Shown here piece after piece: positions 1 to 10,714 of a stretch of 64,000 bases of DNA (its first letter is position 1; each line of letters begins with the position of its first letter). This stretch comes from Sanderia malayensis (lineage: Eukaryota > Cnidaria > Scyphozoa > Semaeostomeae > Pelagiidae): assembly GCA_013076295.1 (NCBI GenBank), contig RQOL01000915.1, positions 62,001 through 126,000 on the forward strand. Reading direction: 5' to 3'. The position numbers and the translations under genes are program-made. The notes beneath the pieces were generated by a model that made no database searches, was not told the origin of the DNA, and saw only the letters and a program-made list of their open reading frames with translations.

Positions 1-2
1 AC

Positions 3-3000
3 CAACAGCCTGATCCAGTTGATTTACCACCTCATAATATGTTACAGGGAGCAGTGAATGATCTTCGCCAATTGCAGCAAGAATACCCTCAGCAACCAGC
101 CCCAGAATATCAACCACTCCCAGTTGATTATCCACAGATGCAGGCATTGTATGTGCCATGGCAACTACCTGCGATGCTTCCCACTATGGACTTATAGCAG
201 TACCACAACCAATAAACATTGCCTTACAATATCCTGCAGCACTGGCCCCTCAACTTCAGGTACACAACTAAGAAATTTCTGCTAAGCCTTTCAAATCAGA
301 TCAACCATATATTATACAGCTTTTTGTAATTAAAACTATCAAAATTAAATCAGTTATTATATCAACCAAATTTTCAATATTTTTCCATTTACAGGTACCG
401 TCGATGGTTATGCAGTTGCAAGCACCCCTTCTGAATCGAAATCATGAAGGTCTAGCAGCAATGCAAACGGCAGATGTGGAGATGCTTAATGTAAATCAAG
501 CTGAAAATGACATTGAGGTAAAACAAAATTGTTAACACAAGCTAACTACAGTTAGGCAACTCCATTTTCCAAATCCTCATGTAATTTCCCTACTTGAGAC
601 ATGTACAATTATAAGTTCCCATGTATATTTATACAGTGGAGTCCCGCTATAACAAACCCCGTTTATAACGAACTTCCCGCTATTACGAACTAAAACTCCG
701 GTCCCTTGGATTTTGGGAAGTAGTTCTTCATAAGAAAATGTCCCTTTTGAATAACAAACTCCCGTTATTGCGAACTATTTTCTCGGTCAATACAGAGTTC
801 GTTATAGCGGGATTCCACTGTATCAATTCACATAGTCACACAGTAATGACATTAAAATTTCTAATAACTAATAACTAAAATAACTAATTTCATTCATTTT
901 CATTATTAACAGATACGGCCAATGCAAATGCAACCCCAAACACATATTGAAAATGAAAATAATGAAATTGAAAGGCCAGCACAACCTGATGAAATCAACG
1001 TGGAACAAGACATTCCCATTCCACATGATGATCAGGTAAAACAGACTACCATCAAAATAGGCTTCAAATACAGTCATTCTCCATAGGACCATGTCAGGAA
1101 ATTATTTTGCTCTCTAAATAGACATATCTTCACAAGTTTCAGTTTTATGCATTTCAAAACACATGATTGAATTATATTAACTTAGATTGCATTGCATTGC
1201 ATTGCATTGCATGAAATGGCCATTGCATTCGCGTAAGTGCATGTATTTTTATGTTGCTTTTACTTTCACATGAAAAAACGGCATATTTATAACTAAACAG
1301 CTTTAAAAAAGCTCAAAGTGCTATATTTTATGTCACAATTGCCATTGCAGTGGATATTATCACAATAACAATTTTGTCCTTAACAGGTTCACTTTGAATA
1401 GAAAATTTTTGCGACTACTACTAGCGTAAGTTCATATATTCAGTTTGCGTTTTCTGCCTGCCTTTAGTCTCTCCTCTTCATTGTAAAGAAGATAATTATT
1501 ATTCATTATCTGCAGAAAATAAAACTGTGTCATACTAATACATTAAAAGTATATATTATTCTAACATCAAGAGAACTGTAGAGGCAAATTCAAACAACTG
1601 ATAGCCTATTAACTCACCTTTCATTGAATGACAATATTTATAAATAGTGTATACATGGATACCGAAAATGAAGTTCCCATGAACAATGAGCTTCCAGAAA
1701 CAGTTGAGCCTGAAGTTGCCAACAATAACACAAAAGAACCCACAGTGGTTTATTGTGGCGAAGAAACGAAGGTAACATCGACAAATACTTTCGTCCATAT
1801 ATTGATAAATCTAAATAAGTGTTATGCATAGATTATCAAACTGCTTTACAAAGAAACACAATTGTATCCTATGCAAGTCACTGTTTTTAATGTATTTTTG
1901 TCATATTAATCCTAGCTAATCGACTTTAGTGATATTGCATCACTAAAAAGGCAATGTGCCTTCAAATTCAATGCCATTAAAAGAGGCACCAAATTTCACT
2001 TCGTCAGCACCGAAGGCAGGCATTTAACAAAGGACAAAATAGCGTAAGGTAAAACAGGTAAAACAGATAAAACAGACTACCATCACAATAGGCTTAAAAT
2101 ACAGTCATTCTCCATAGGACCATGTCAGGAAATTATTTTGCTCTCTAAATAGACATATCTTCACAAGTTTCAGTTTTATGCATTTCAAAACACATGATTG
2201 AATTATATTAACTTAGATTGCATTGCATTGCATGAAATGGCCATTGCATTCGCGTAAGTGCATGTATTTTTAATGTTGCTGTTTACTTTCACATGAAAAA
2301 ACGGCATATTTATAACTAAACAGCTTTAAAAAAGCTCAAAGTGCTATATTTATGTCACAATTGCCATTGCAGTGGATATTATCAAAATAACAATTTTGTC
2401 CTTAACAGGTTCACTTTGAATAGAAAATTTTGCGACTACTACTAGCGTAAGTTCATATATTCAGTTTTGCGTTTTCTGCCTGCCTTTAGTCTCTCCTCTT
2501 CATTGTAAAGAAGATAATTATTATTCATTATCTGCATTCGCTTCACTCATGCCCCTTTCAACCTCACGTACAATGGGTTAGCTCGCTGCGCTCGCATGTC
2601 TATCTATTATCAAGAACCATTGACCGGTAGCGCGCACTTCGTGCGCTGCATTCGCTTCGCTCATGCCTCTTTCAACCCCACAGACAGTGGGTTAGCTCGC
2701 TGCGCTGCCTGTCTATCTATTATCAAGAAACATTGACCGGTAGGGCGCACTTCGTGCACTGCATTCGCTTCGCTCATGCCTCTTTCAACCCCACGTGCAA
2801 TGGGTTAGCTCGCTGCGCTCGCCTGTCTATCTTTTATCAAGAAACATTGACTGATAGGGGGCACTTTGTGCGCTGCATTCGCTTACGCTCATGCCCCTTT
2901 CAACCCCACGTACAATGGGTTAGCTCGCTGCGCTCGCCTGTCTATCTATTATCAAGAAATATTGACTGGTAGGGCGCACTTCGTGCGCTGCATTCGCTTC

Positions 3001-5014
3001 GCTCCTGCCTCTTTCAACCCCACGTACAATGGATTAGCTCGCTGCGCTCGCCTGTCTATCTTTTATCAAGAAATATTGACTGATAGGGCGCACTTCGTGC
3101 GCTGCATTCGCTTCGCTCATGCCTCTGCCTACTCCTCTTGCAACAGTTTGGCTCGCTTCGCTCGCCTGATAACCCCTTATCATAATTTGTTTGTTAAAAC
3201 TTTGGGCTTGTTTACATTAGGCCTAAGCGTCGCAAGCATGCCGAAGCAACAATGGCGGTCGTACAAAAACTAAAACTATCTCACTCAAAAAACAAAACAA
3301 AGCTATCACCTGTGATAGCACAATCAGGAGAACAATTAATGGAATAACTCAACAAATGGTTTAAAATAGGCGTCTAAAAATAGATAACTTTTGCCTACTC
3401 CAGAAACGGAGACTTTAAATGCAAGTGCCAACCTTGTGCGCCCCCACTCAAAAAAGCCTTATTGATCACCGATTCGCCGTTTCGTCCCATTGCTTTGCGG
3501 CGTTCGACCTATTGCTCCGGCTCGAATCTATTGTTTTAGCCAGAGTTTCCCAAGCGTCACGTGACATCATAGAATGTATATATTAGACTAGGGGTCATCA
3601 CTCGCTTCGCTCGATCGCCCCAGCCCGTCAAGTAGAAAAAGCTTAATCTGGTTGGCGCACTTGGTGCGCTGCATTCGCTTCGCTCATGCCTCTTTCAACC
3701 CCACGCACAATGGGTTAGCTCGCTGCGCTCGCCTGTCTATCTATTATCAAGAAACATTGACTGATAGGGCGCACTTCGTTGGCTGCATTCACTTCGCTCA
3801 TGCCTCTTTCCACCCCACGTGCAATGGGTTAGCTCGCTGCGCTCGCCTGTCTATCTTTTATCAAGAAATATTGACTGATAGGGCGCACTTCGTGCGCTGC
3901 ATTCGCTTCGCTCATGCCTCTGCCTACTCCTCTTGCAACAGTTTGGCTCGCTTCGCTCGCCTGATAACCCTTATCATAATTTGTTTGTTAAAACTTTGGG
4001 CTTGTTTACATTAGGCCTAAGCGTCGCAAGCATGCTGAAGCAACAATGGCGGTCGTACAAAAACTAAAACTATCTCAATCAAAAAACAAAACAAAGCTAT
4101 CACCTGTGTTCTCAATTGTCTCCTGTAATTTTCCAGAGGTCTCAAACAATTAGCAAGGCTTTACAAACATAATTCAGGTCGTAAAACATTTTGAAAGGCG
4201 CCCAGTTATCCTTTGTGTTGAAAACAAAAACACGCGTCTTCTCCAAAAGTACCTGCTGTTCAACACGAGGGCTAATTTGCATGATAACGAAAAACGCGTG
4301 ACTTTTCACGTGAAGCCACGAAAGAGCCAATCAAATTGCAGGAAAAGGCCAAACCGGTCACGTGATGAGCGAACACTCTTTTCGAAAATGGAGTTCGCGA
4401 CGCGACTTTGGAAGTTGCGCCAGCGTAAACCGTCGTTTTTTCGTGATAGCACAATTAGTGGAGCAATTGATGGAATAACTCAAAAATTCTTTTAAAATAG
4501 GCTTGCAAAAATAGATAACTTTTGCCTACTCCAGAAACGGAGCCTGTCCATGGAAGTGTCAACCTTTTGCGACCCCATTGAAAAAAGCCTTATTGATCAC
4601 CGATTCGCCGTTTCGTCCCATTGTTTTGAGGCGTTCGACCTATTGTTTGGGGTCGAATCTATTGTTTTAGGCAGAGTTTCGCCACCGTCATGTGACATCG
4701 CAGAATAGTAATATTAGATTAATATATTAATAAATTAATATATATTTAACAAAGGATGAAATAGTGTAAGTTGCAATGCAAAACTCCCATCTCATCTTTG
4801 TATATAACATATTGCTTACTTTTAACTCCTTCTGTAGCAATGTGTTCTTCTCTACAGGACATCTGATCAAATAAATATAAAAATTTTAAAAAAACAAGGT
4901 TCAAAACACAAAAAAAACAAAGAAAAACAAATTGAAGACCAAACCAGATGCATGTGGGCAGATGTGCCAACAAAAGAAATTTTGTGTTTGGTCAGGGGCA
5001 GAGACCAAAAGTAA
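3..5014 (+). CDS. unrecognised multi-exon gene, Gln/Pro-rich then acidic then basic (5' end outside window)
   Basis: I built this by hand from open frames bounded by splice signals: exon 1 (3-259), exon 2 (395-517), exon 3 (913-1035), exon 4 (about 1648-1771), exon 5 (1916-2043), exon 6 (4858-5014, stop TAA 5012-5014). Donors read GTACAC, GTAAAA, GTAAAA, GTAACA, GTAAGG. AATAAA lies at 5122-5127. Exons 1-3 encode Gln/Pro/Met-rich low-complexity sequence, exon 4 is acidic (starting MDTENEVP if its ATG at 1655 is used), exon 5 contains CAFKFNAIKRGTKFHFV, exon 6 is Lys-rich. Exon 5 (phase 2) joins exon 6 in frame. Problems: exon 1 needs a frame change near 186-197, where a TAG sits in the upstream frame, and exon 4's only AG acceptor does not fit the phase of exon 3, so exon 4 may be an alternative first exon. 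No family recognised. Intron 5 holds Helitrons. Confidence 0.45.
634..820. mobile_element. 187-bp MITE with pogo/Tigger-like termini
   Basis: The element begins CAGTGGAGTCCCGCTATAAC and its other end, read in reverse complement, is CAGTGGAATCCCGCTATAAC, an inverted repeat of about 26 bp with a few mismatches. It is flanked by TA on both sides (632-633 and 821-822), the target duplication of Tc1/mariner-pogo elements. It has no coding capacity and lies in intron 2 of the surrounding gene. Confidence 0.85.
1037..1514 (+). repeat. intron segment, copy A of a 470-bp direct duplication
   Basis: Bases 1037-1514 recur at 2068-2536 with a few substitutions and small indels. Both copies begin just after a gtaaaacag donor-like sequence and end at TATCTGCA. 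Copy A is the start of intron 3 of the unknown gene. Confidence 0.9.
1186..1212. repeat. (ATTGC)n microsatellite
   Basis: Five to six copies of a pentamer. The duplicated version of this intron segment, near 2220, has only two to three copies, so the tract has changed length since the duplication. Confidence 0.9.
2068..2536 (+). repeat. intron segment, copy B, abutting a Helitron satellite array
   Basis: Near-copy of 1037-1514. Its match ends exactly at TCTGCA (2531-2536), where the satellite array of the first Helitron begins, so this boundary is also the left edge of that mobile element. Confidence 0.85.
2537..3587 (-). mobile_element. satellite-bearing non-autonomous Helitron, 3' end missing
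   Basis: Read on the minus strand, the element starts TCTAATATA-like at 3587 and runs into a body and then a tandem array of 114-bp units, each holding GCGCACTTCGTGCGC (inverted repeat), CTCGCTTCGCTC-like mirror repeats and TCAACCCCACGTACAATGGG. The body is shorter than in other copies: it jumps from CACCTGTG straight to TGATAGCAC, an internal deletion of about 370 bp. The expected CTAG end is absent, the array stopping instead at the duplicated intron segment at 2536. Family assignment rests on termini seen in the complete copies. Open frames of 79-135 codons inside it come from the array unit being 38 codons long. Confidence 0.65.
3588..4718 (-). mobile_element. satellite-bearing non-autonomous Helitron, complete termini
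   Basis: The plus-strand left edge CTAGGGGTCATC (3588) is the minus-strand 3' end ...GATGACCCCTAG; the right edge ...ATATTAGA (4718) is the minus-strand 5' end TCTAATAT. The base after 4718 is T, so the minus strand reads A|TC, the Helitron target rule. The left end abuts the previous element directly (…TTAGA|CTAG…), a head-to-tail tandem insertion. Inside are two to three array units, then a body with ATGGCGGTCGTAC and several CACGTGA E-box-like sites. No protein is encoded. Confidence 0.65.
4719..4857. other. AT-rich spacer plus a second copy of the exon 5 end
   Basis: After an AT-rich stretch, 4745-4770 repeats 2023-2048 (TTTAACAAAGGA, then GATAGYGTAAG-like sequence with three substitutions), that is the last codons and splice donor of exon 5. 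This donor could also splice to exon 6 at 4858 in the same phase. Confidence 0.6.
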
Positions 5015-5477
5015 TTGTAAGTGTAATTGTGTTAATGTTTGTCTTTTGTTGGTTTTTATTCCCTGTTATTTGTTTGTTTTTTAAATTGTTAAATTGTGCA
5101 ACATGTTAGATATTAATAGATAATAAATAATAATAATAGTAATAGTATTGTGGAAATGATAACAAGACTATTTCCTTTGAAAAACCATGCATTTCATCTA
5201 CAAATATTCATCACCAACAGTACCTTTAAACTCTTCTTCCACATCCTGTGCCACAAACCCTAAAAATTAGCAAGAAATGTATTTCAAAAACCGGTCTTTA
5301 TAAATGAACTAGAGGGCCTTTCGCATGCGTCATGGGCTCCTATATTTCAATACTTACCTAAGGAAGAACAGTCAACAATTCCCTTCTTTGACATCGCACC
5401 ACACAAATTATGCACTACCAGAAATTTTCAAAAATAATACTTGTAATAAAACATAAGAAGCACAGAATCTTAGCTCA
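5015..5477. other. 3' untranslated/intergenic sequence, no gene seen
   Basis: Contains the AATAAA at 5122-5127 and then AT-rich sequence without sustained open frames or recognisable repeats. Confidence 0.5.
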
Positions 5478-6021
5478 CCAGGGGTCATCACTCGCTTCGC
5501 TCGTTCGCCCCAGCCCGTCAAGTAAAAAAGGCTTAATCTGGTTGGCGCACTTCGTGCGCTGCATTCGCTAACGCTCATACCCCTTTCAACCCCACGTACA
5601 ATGGGTTAGCTCGCTGCGTTCGCCTATGGTTGGCGCACTTCGTGCACTGCATTCGCTAACGCTCATTGCTCTGCCTACTCCTCTTGCAACAGTTTGGCTC
5701 GCTTCGCCCGCCTGATAACCCCTTATCATAATTTGTTTATTAAAACTTTGGGCTTGTTTACATTGGGCCTAAGCGTCGCAAGCATGCCGAAGCAACAATG
5801 GCGGTCGCCTACTACCTAAACTACAACTATCTCACTCAAAAAAAAAACAAAGCTATCACCTGTGTTCTCAATTGTTTCCTGTAATTTTACAGAGGTCTCT
5901 CAAACAATTAGCAAGTCTTGACAAAGAAAATTCAGGTCGTAAAACACTTTGAAAAGCACCCAGTTATCCTTTGTGTGCAAAATAAAAACACGCGTCTTCT
6001 CCAAAAGTACCTGCTCTTCAA
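5478..6021 (-). mobile_element. satellite-bearing Helitron variant (left edge of tandem unit 1)
   Basis: Left edge CCAGGGGTCATC gives a minus-strand end ...GATGACCCCTGG, which still fits CTRR, followed by T. The array has fewer units, then the common body runs to CTTCAACCC near 6021, where similarity to the full body stops and gives way to GATTATCATTCAACGG. The same breakpoint occurs at about 18,345 and 30,600, so it belongs to this variant and is not a local break. Confidence 0.6.
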
Positions 6022-6761
6022 CCCGATTATCATTCAACGGGACTATATTCAAAACCATTAAACCATGCAAATTTATGGAGAAAAATGGATAACTGGAAAC
6101 CCTGAACCCCAAAACGATGAAACCGAAAAACCCCAAACACCCCTCTTTTTTGAGTCTATATGAAATTTTCGATACGGAAACGTGCTAGATTTTAAGTAGT
6201 TTTTGTAATTTAATATGTATCAGCAGGACACATATAACGGACATATACTCATTTATTATTCATTTCAACAACAATAAACATAACCGTTTCGTGTGGCAGA
6301 ATCAAATTTAACAAAACGGTTAATGAAAACAACAAAGTGTAATGTCTTTTTTCGACAATTCACAAATTTTAAAGAAAAAACATTCATCACCCTTGAAATT
6401 GCTTATGGCTAGAATGCAAGGGGTCTGGATTTTTTGCACATACCATATTTCCAACCCAACCCTGCAAATTAGTCAGGTACCTTTGTATTCCCCATTGATT
6501 TTTTTGTTAAAATTGATTTTTTTGCAGAGACCTAATATTTAACATCCATTGAATGAAAAAATTCTAGGTGCCATTTTTTCCCTGCAATTTTAGGGTAATT
6601 CACGGCGGGTCAAAAAAGACAACCAAATTTAATTATCTCTGCGGAGGACAAAAGAAGAACTTGTCTTTACTGACATAAAATACGTTTCGAATGTAAAAAT
6701 AAAACAACCATATCAAAAATTGTGTATTTATGCTACTATTTCTCACAGGTTTATAAGTTTT
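6022..6761. other. gene-free flank with possible inverted-repeat end of the minus-strand transposon
   Basis: No coding sequence. Bases about 6,465-6,580 (TTAGTCAGGTACCTT, GTTAAAATTGAT, CTAGGTGCCATTTTTT) resemble, in reverse complement and the same order, 11,210-11,350 (TTATTCAGGTAGCTT, GTTAAAATTGAT, CTAGGTGCCGTTTTTT). These could be diverged terminal inverted repeats of the element carrying the transposase between them. Confidence 0.35.
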
Positions 6762-9700
6762 TTATAAATCTCCATTGTCAGAATCAGAATCTTCGCCTAT
6801 TGTAGTTTGTAGTGTGTAGTCCTTCATGTTCTCACAGTCGTGACATTTGCATAGATCCGTGCAATTAAGATCATTCATTAAGCATGAGCACTTGCTTTTC
6901 CTGCTGGAGCATCCTTTGCAGCCACACTTCACAAGCTCAAGAACTGCTTCGGGAGCAGGGAGCTCCAAGCATTTTCTCGGCACGACTAAACCATCAAATA
7001 TTTCCCAACCATTATCACAAAGGGATGGTATGTGTTTGTTGCTCTTCTGTATGATTTCCAAATGGTGGCTATCAGATTAGCTCGTTGTATGTGTGGTAGC
7101 AAAGAGCCTAAAGTGGGGGGAAGCTCTTCAGCTTCCATGCTCTTTTTGCTAAAAAGCTCCCACCCTAGATGACCTACTTCCACTTTCTTAGTTGGCGGCG
7201 AGTAGACTGCAGATGAATATTGAATCTCGTCAATGTTTTGCTCTAGGCCAAAATTTTCTTCACCAAGATCTTGCAATATATTTAAAAACTGATCAGATAT
7301 CGACATTTTCAAGAAAATAGTAATCCACTTTTTTTGAAATTCCAAAGGACTTTCCAACCCAATCAGCACCAGAGAGGGCATGCAATCCAATCAAAGCTTT
7401 AGCTTTTTGTAAGCCAATTGATGCACACCTGTCATCAACAACAATAGTCCTATTCAATGTCCTTGTCCTGTGATAAAATTTATAGGTCCTGGAAGTTGAT
7501 TTCGTGCGCAAAGATCCATTAATATGATGAAGACATTGGTATCCGGTGATCTCACATCAACAGAGCTTTGGGGTATTTGGTTGAAAGCATCTATTACATG
7601 TAGCGGTATTAATGTATCTGCTTCCTCGTGACTGTGATTCGCAATTGCATGACCGAATGCTCCATTTTGATTTGAATATGTGCTTGTGCCATATGCGACT
7701 GCGAAAATAAACTCTCTTCCCTCGAATGATTTCAATAACACTTTTTTAGGATGCTATGTTATTTGGCTTTTTGTCGCAATGTGAGACAGGAGAACTTTCA
7801 ATGGGAAGTGCTTGATATTTGTCTCATCATTGATATCGAATCTCACCATTGATATCGAATCTCACAGGCTCTATTTTTGATGTACACGCTTTGCACGCGT
7901 TTGGGCTTTCAAAGAGCTTTCAATGTAACAATCAAAGATCACTCTTCCTTCGTCATACCCATGCACCACTCGACGAATACTGTTCACAAAAGCTTTGACG
8001 AAGTCTGCAAATACTGACATATTTGTCCCTTTTTTAATAGCTTGCACCACAGCCATTGCATCAATACTGCAAACCCTTTTCAAAGAGCTGTTGTCAACCT
8101 CTGTTGAAGACGTAGTAGCTGTTTCATTTGATTCTAATATGACTTAATATGATTTCTTTGAGGAATGCGCTTTTATTATTGGGTATTAGAAGTTCACCAT
8201 CTCCAGAGAAAAGTGATCTTGGTATCATGGAGAATTCATAAGTGGCTATCACATAATTAAGCTTCTCTGATAAATTTGGTCTAGATTTCTGGATAACGAG
8301 AAACCTCGCTATCAACTGTCTATCTTCCCTCAACTTGATTATTTTGTCCTTCACCTTACAGGCTGCTTTCTTTTGCCAGTTACTAAATAATTTTAAAGTC
8401 ATCTTTTTAATTGGATCCCACATTGAAACCTCAGCTGTGTCAGCCACGAGCCTGTTATTTACGAAACTGATATATGCTTCATTTCCTTTTTTGTCTCTTT
8501 CAATGACATTTCTTGCAACAAGAGGTGGCAAAATCATACTTGATTTTATGTTCATTAAAGGAATATCTGATGAAAAGGGGTTCTCCTTGCAATGTTTAAG
8601 AATACTGCCCCTTAATTTCTCTGCATTACTGTGTAATCGACTTCTAGTAGAACAAGAATCCTGATGATGTTCTTTCCTTTCTTTGCGTTGATCTGCTTCA
8701 AAACACTCTTTAAACTCTTCCACTATGCGCTTTACCTCAGGTGCAATTAACAAGTATCTTTCCAATGCTGCCTCATTCTGAGTTATACCTATTATACCTC
8801 CAAGACCTGTTAGAAATCGAATTTGTTGTTCTAATGCCTGATCAACGAACAAATTACAAAAAGGAATACCAGATCGCTTGACGCCAAAGAGTTCATCTGC
8901 AAGACAACTCCATGTTTCTGGACCGTTTTCTTTTAGTTCTTGTAACTGAGCAATGTGATATGGTACAAGTCTTGCGTAGTTGTGCAAATCATGAGCAAAA
9001 TAGAATTTAGGTTGCTCTTCTAGCGCAGGTAAGTATAATCTCTGTTCACCTTGGCGGGTAGCTCTAATAAGTCGAAGAAGACTTTCTACTTGATCCACAT
9101 AATTGAATAGAAAATTGGACATTTCACCATTTACTTTCTCTGTAGAGCTGCTAATGAAATCTTGAAATGGTTTTTAAGTTTATTGCAGTATTGATGAATG
9201 TTAGGACATTTTTCACAAAGCTTTTCCAAAAGCATTTTGATATTTGGAAGTATTTCCTCAACATTTTTCTCTTCGAGCAATGTTTAAAAAAAGAGCCCGT
9301 ATATTGCCAAGGTATTTGTTATGTGGTACTCAACTCCTCGCTTATAGTTTCTGCCTCCGAGTATTTGTCTTAAGGTCAATAGTGAGTAAATACCCTCTTC
9401 TATGATGACAGCGTCAAGTCCACTACCATCTATATACTTCCTTAAAGCATGCAGAGAACCAAAACAAGTATGCAGCTCTCCTATATGTAAAAACCAATTG
9501 AGGATACCATTTGCTTGCTGTAGCTTAAATGCTTTTTCATACAACTGCCTATCGAGAGTAATGATTGTTTTTCGATTGGGTCCTGTTGCAATCGCTCAGA
9601 TGCTTTGGGCAAGACACAGAGCTTTATAAAGTGTAGTGAAATCGGTTGGAGGGTTTCTGAATAAAGGTGAAACTATTCCAGTCATAGTTTTGCTTTGTGT

Positions 9701-10714
9701 TGTTTGATTTCAAGCTGCAATAATCCTTGAATTAGTAGCTGCCCATGTTGGCATACTTTTTGATCTGTCACAAGTAGGTGGGTCATTGCTTGCCTTTTCT
9801 TCTTGACATTTCGGACCGCTTTCTGGAAGAGGTGGTGATTTTAAATGTTGTTCTAAAAAACACGCAAAAAACCACAATTTGTCCAAAGACTGATACTCTG
9901 CATAATTTCTTCGTCAGAACCGAACACGTATTTGCTGAATGTCACGATATTTCGTGGTGAGAGTAGTCTTGGGATGTCTGTACTAACTACTGACATACTC
10001 ACAGCCTTTCACATTCATATTCGTGATCTGCCCCGACTCCAAAGTAGAACAAAGCTCGTTAATTATTTCAACATCTGAAATGTACTGACCCATCTTTTTG
10101 GCTGATATTCATTTTTTTTGCATTTTCTTTCATGGTTAACTAAGCAAACCCTGTGATAAAAAAGTCGATTGCAACACAATCTAACAGCTCGTTTACTGTA
10201 GCGAGCACGATCCTACAAACTTCATCAGGGCTATTTTCTTCTAAAACATAAATCTTTCACCCATGCTTTGATTTTCAACATGGTGAAGCTCACCCTCGTT
10301 ACGTTTTTCACAAAGAAAGACACAAGTTTTGAACTGGCTTGGTCCTTGGTCCTTGATCTTCCAGATCGATTGGTCTCACTAGAAAATGCAGCAATTTTAT
10401 ATGATGGCGGCCATCCTTTCTTATCTGGGGCAGTATACCCCTTAACTGCAAATTCTTGAAACCTTTTTTTGCCCGTTTGAGTTTACCTGTGTGAACAACA
10501 TCTTTATAGCAAAATGATGATAGCTGAAGTCGGTTAATACAGCTTCATCCAAATCAGTTATCCATTGGTTTAGTACCTGATATTTTGACTCGCCATATTC
10601 AGCTCATTTCTTTGCAAATTCAGCAATCAAATCAAAGCATCTTTTTTCTGGATTTACAACAGTAGCAGCAGCATTTTTCATGCAAATAATACACTGTTTA
10701 TCTGAAGAAGTCAT
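6762..10714 (-). pseudogene. broken DDE/XPG-nuclease transposase with CXC zinc cluster, copy 1
   Basis: Read from 10714 (MTSSDKQCIICMKN, a C-x2-C zinc motif) down to 6762. In order: zinc-binding N-terminus (in-frame TGA soon after); GELHT...GLDAV...EEGIY...GRNYKRG (9284-9544), aligning with the DDE-like core of the 5.8-kb element; a 332-codon block (8124-9122) with YFAHDLHNYAR and GGIIGITQNEAALERY; VIFDCYIESSLKAQTR (7871-8083), then HEEADTL, SPDTNVF and SGAD (7293-7741), a FEN1/XPG-like PIN signature; C-terminal KCGCKGC...KCSCL...CTDLCKCHDC (6762-7061). Frames change near 7,050, 7,450, 7,750-7,870, 8,100 and 9,200, so it cannot be functional. Best fit is the Academ superfamily. Confidence 0.7.

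Noticed and set aside
2733..4014. Open frames of 79-135 codons across the satellite arrays
   Set aside because: They exist because the array unit is 38 codons long; other frames of the same arrays are also open, there is no start context or splice pattern, and the arrays lie inside non-coding Helitrons.
8335..8664. 109-codon plus-strand frame (and copies at 20675 and 32933)
   Set aside because: Antisense shadow of the conserved 332/347-codon transposase block on the minus strand.
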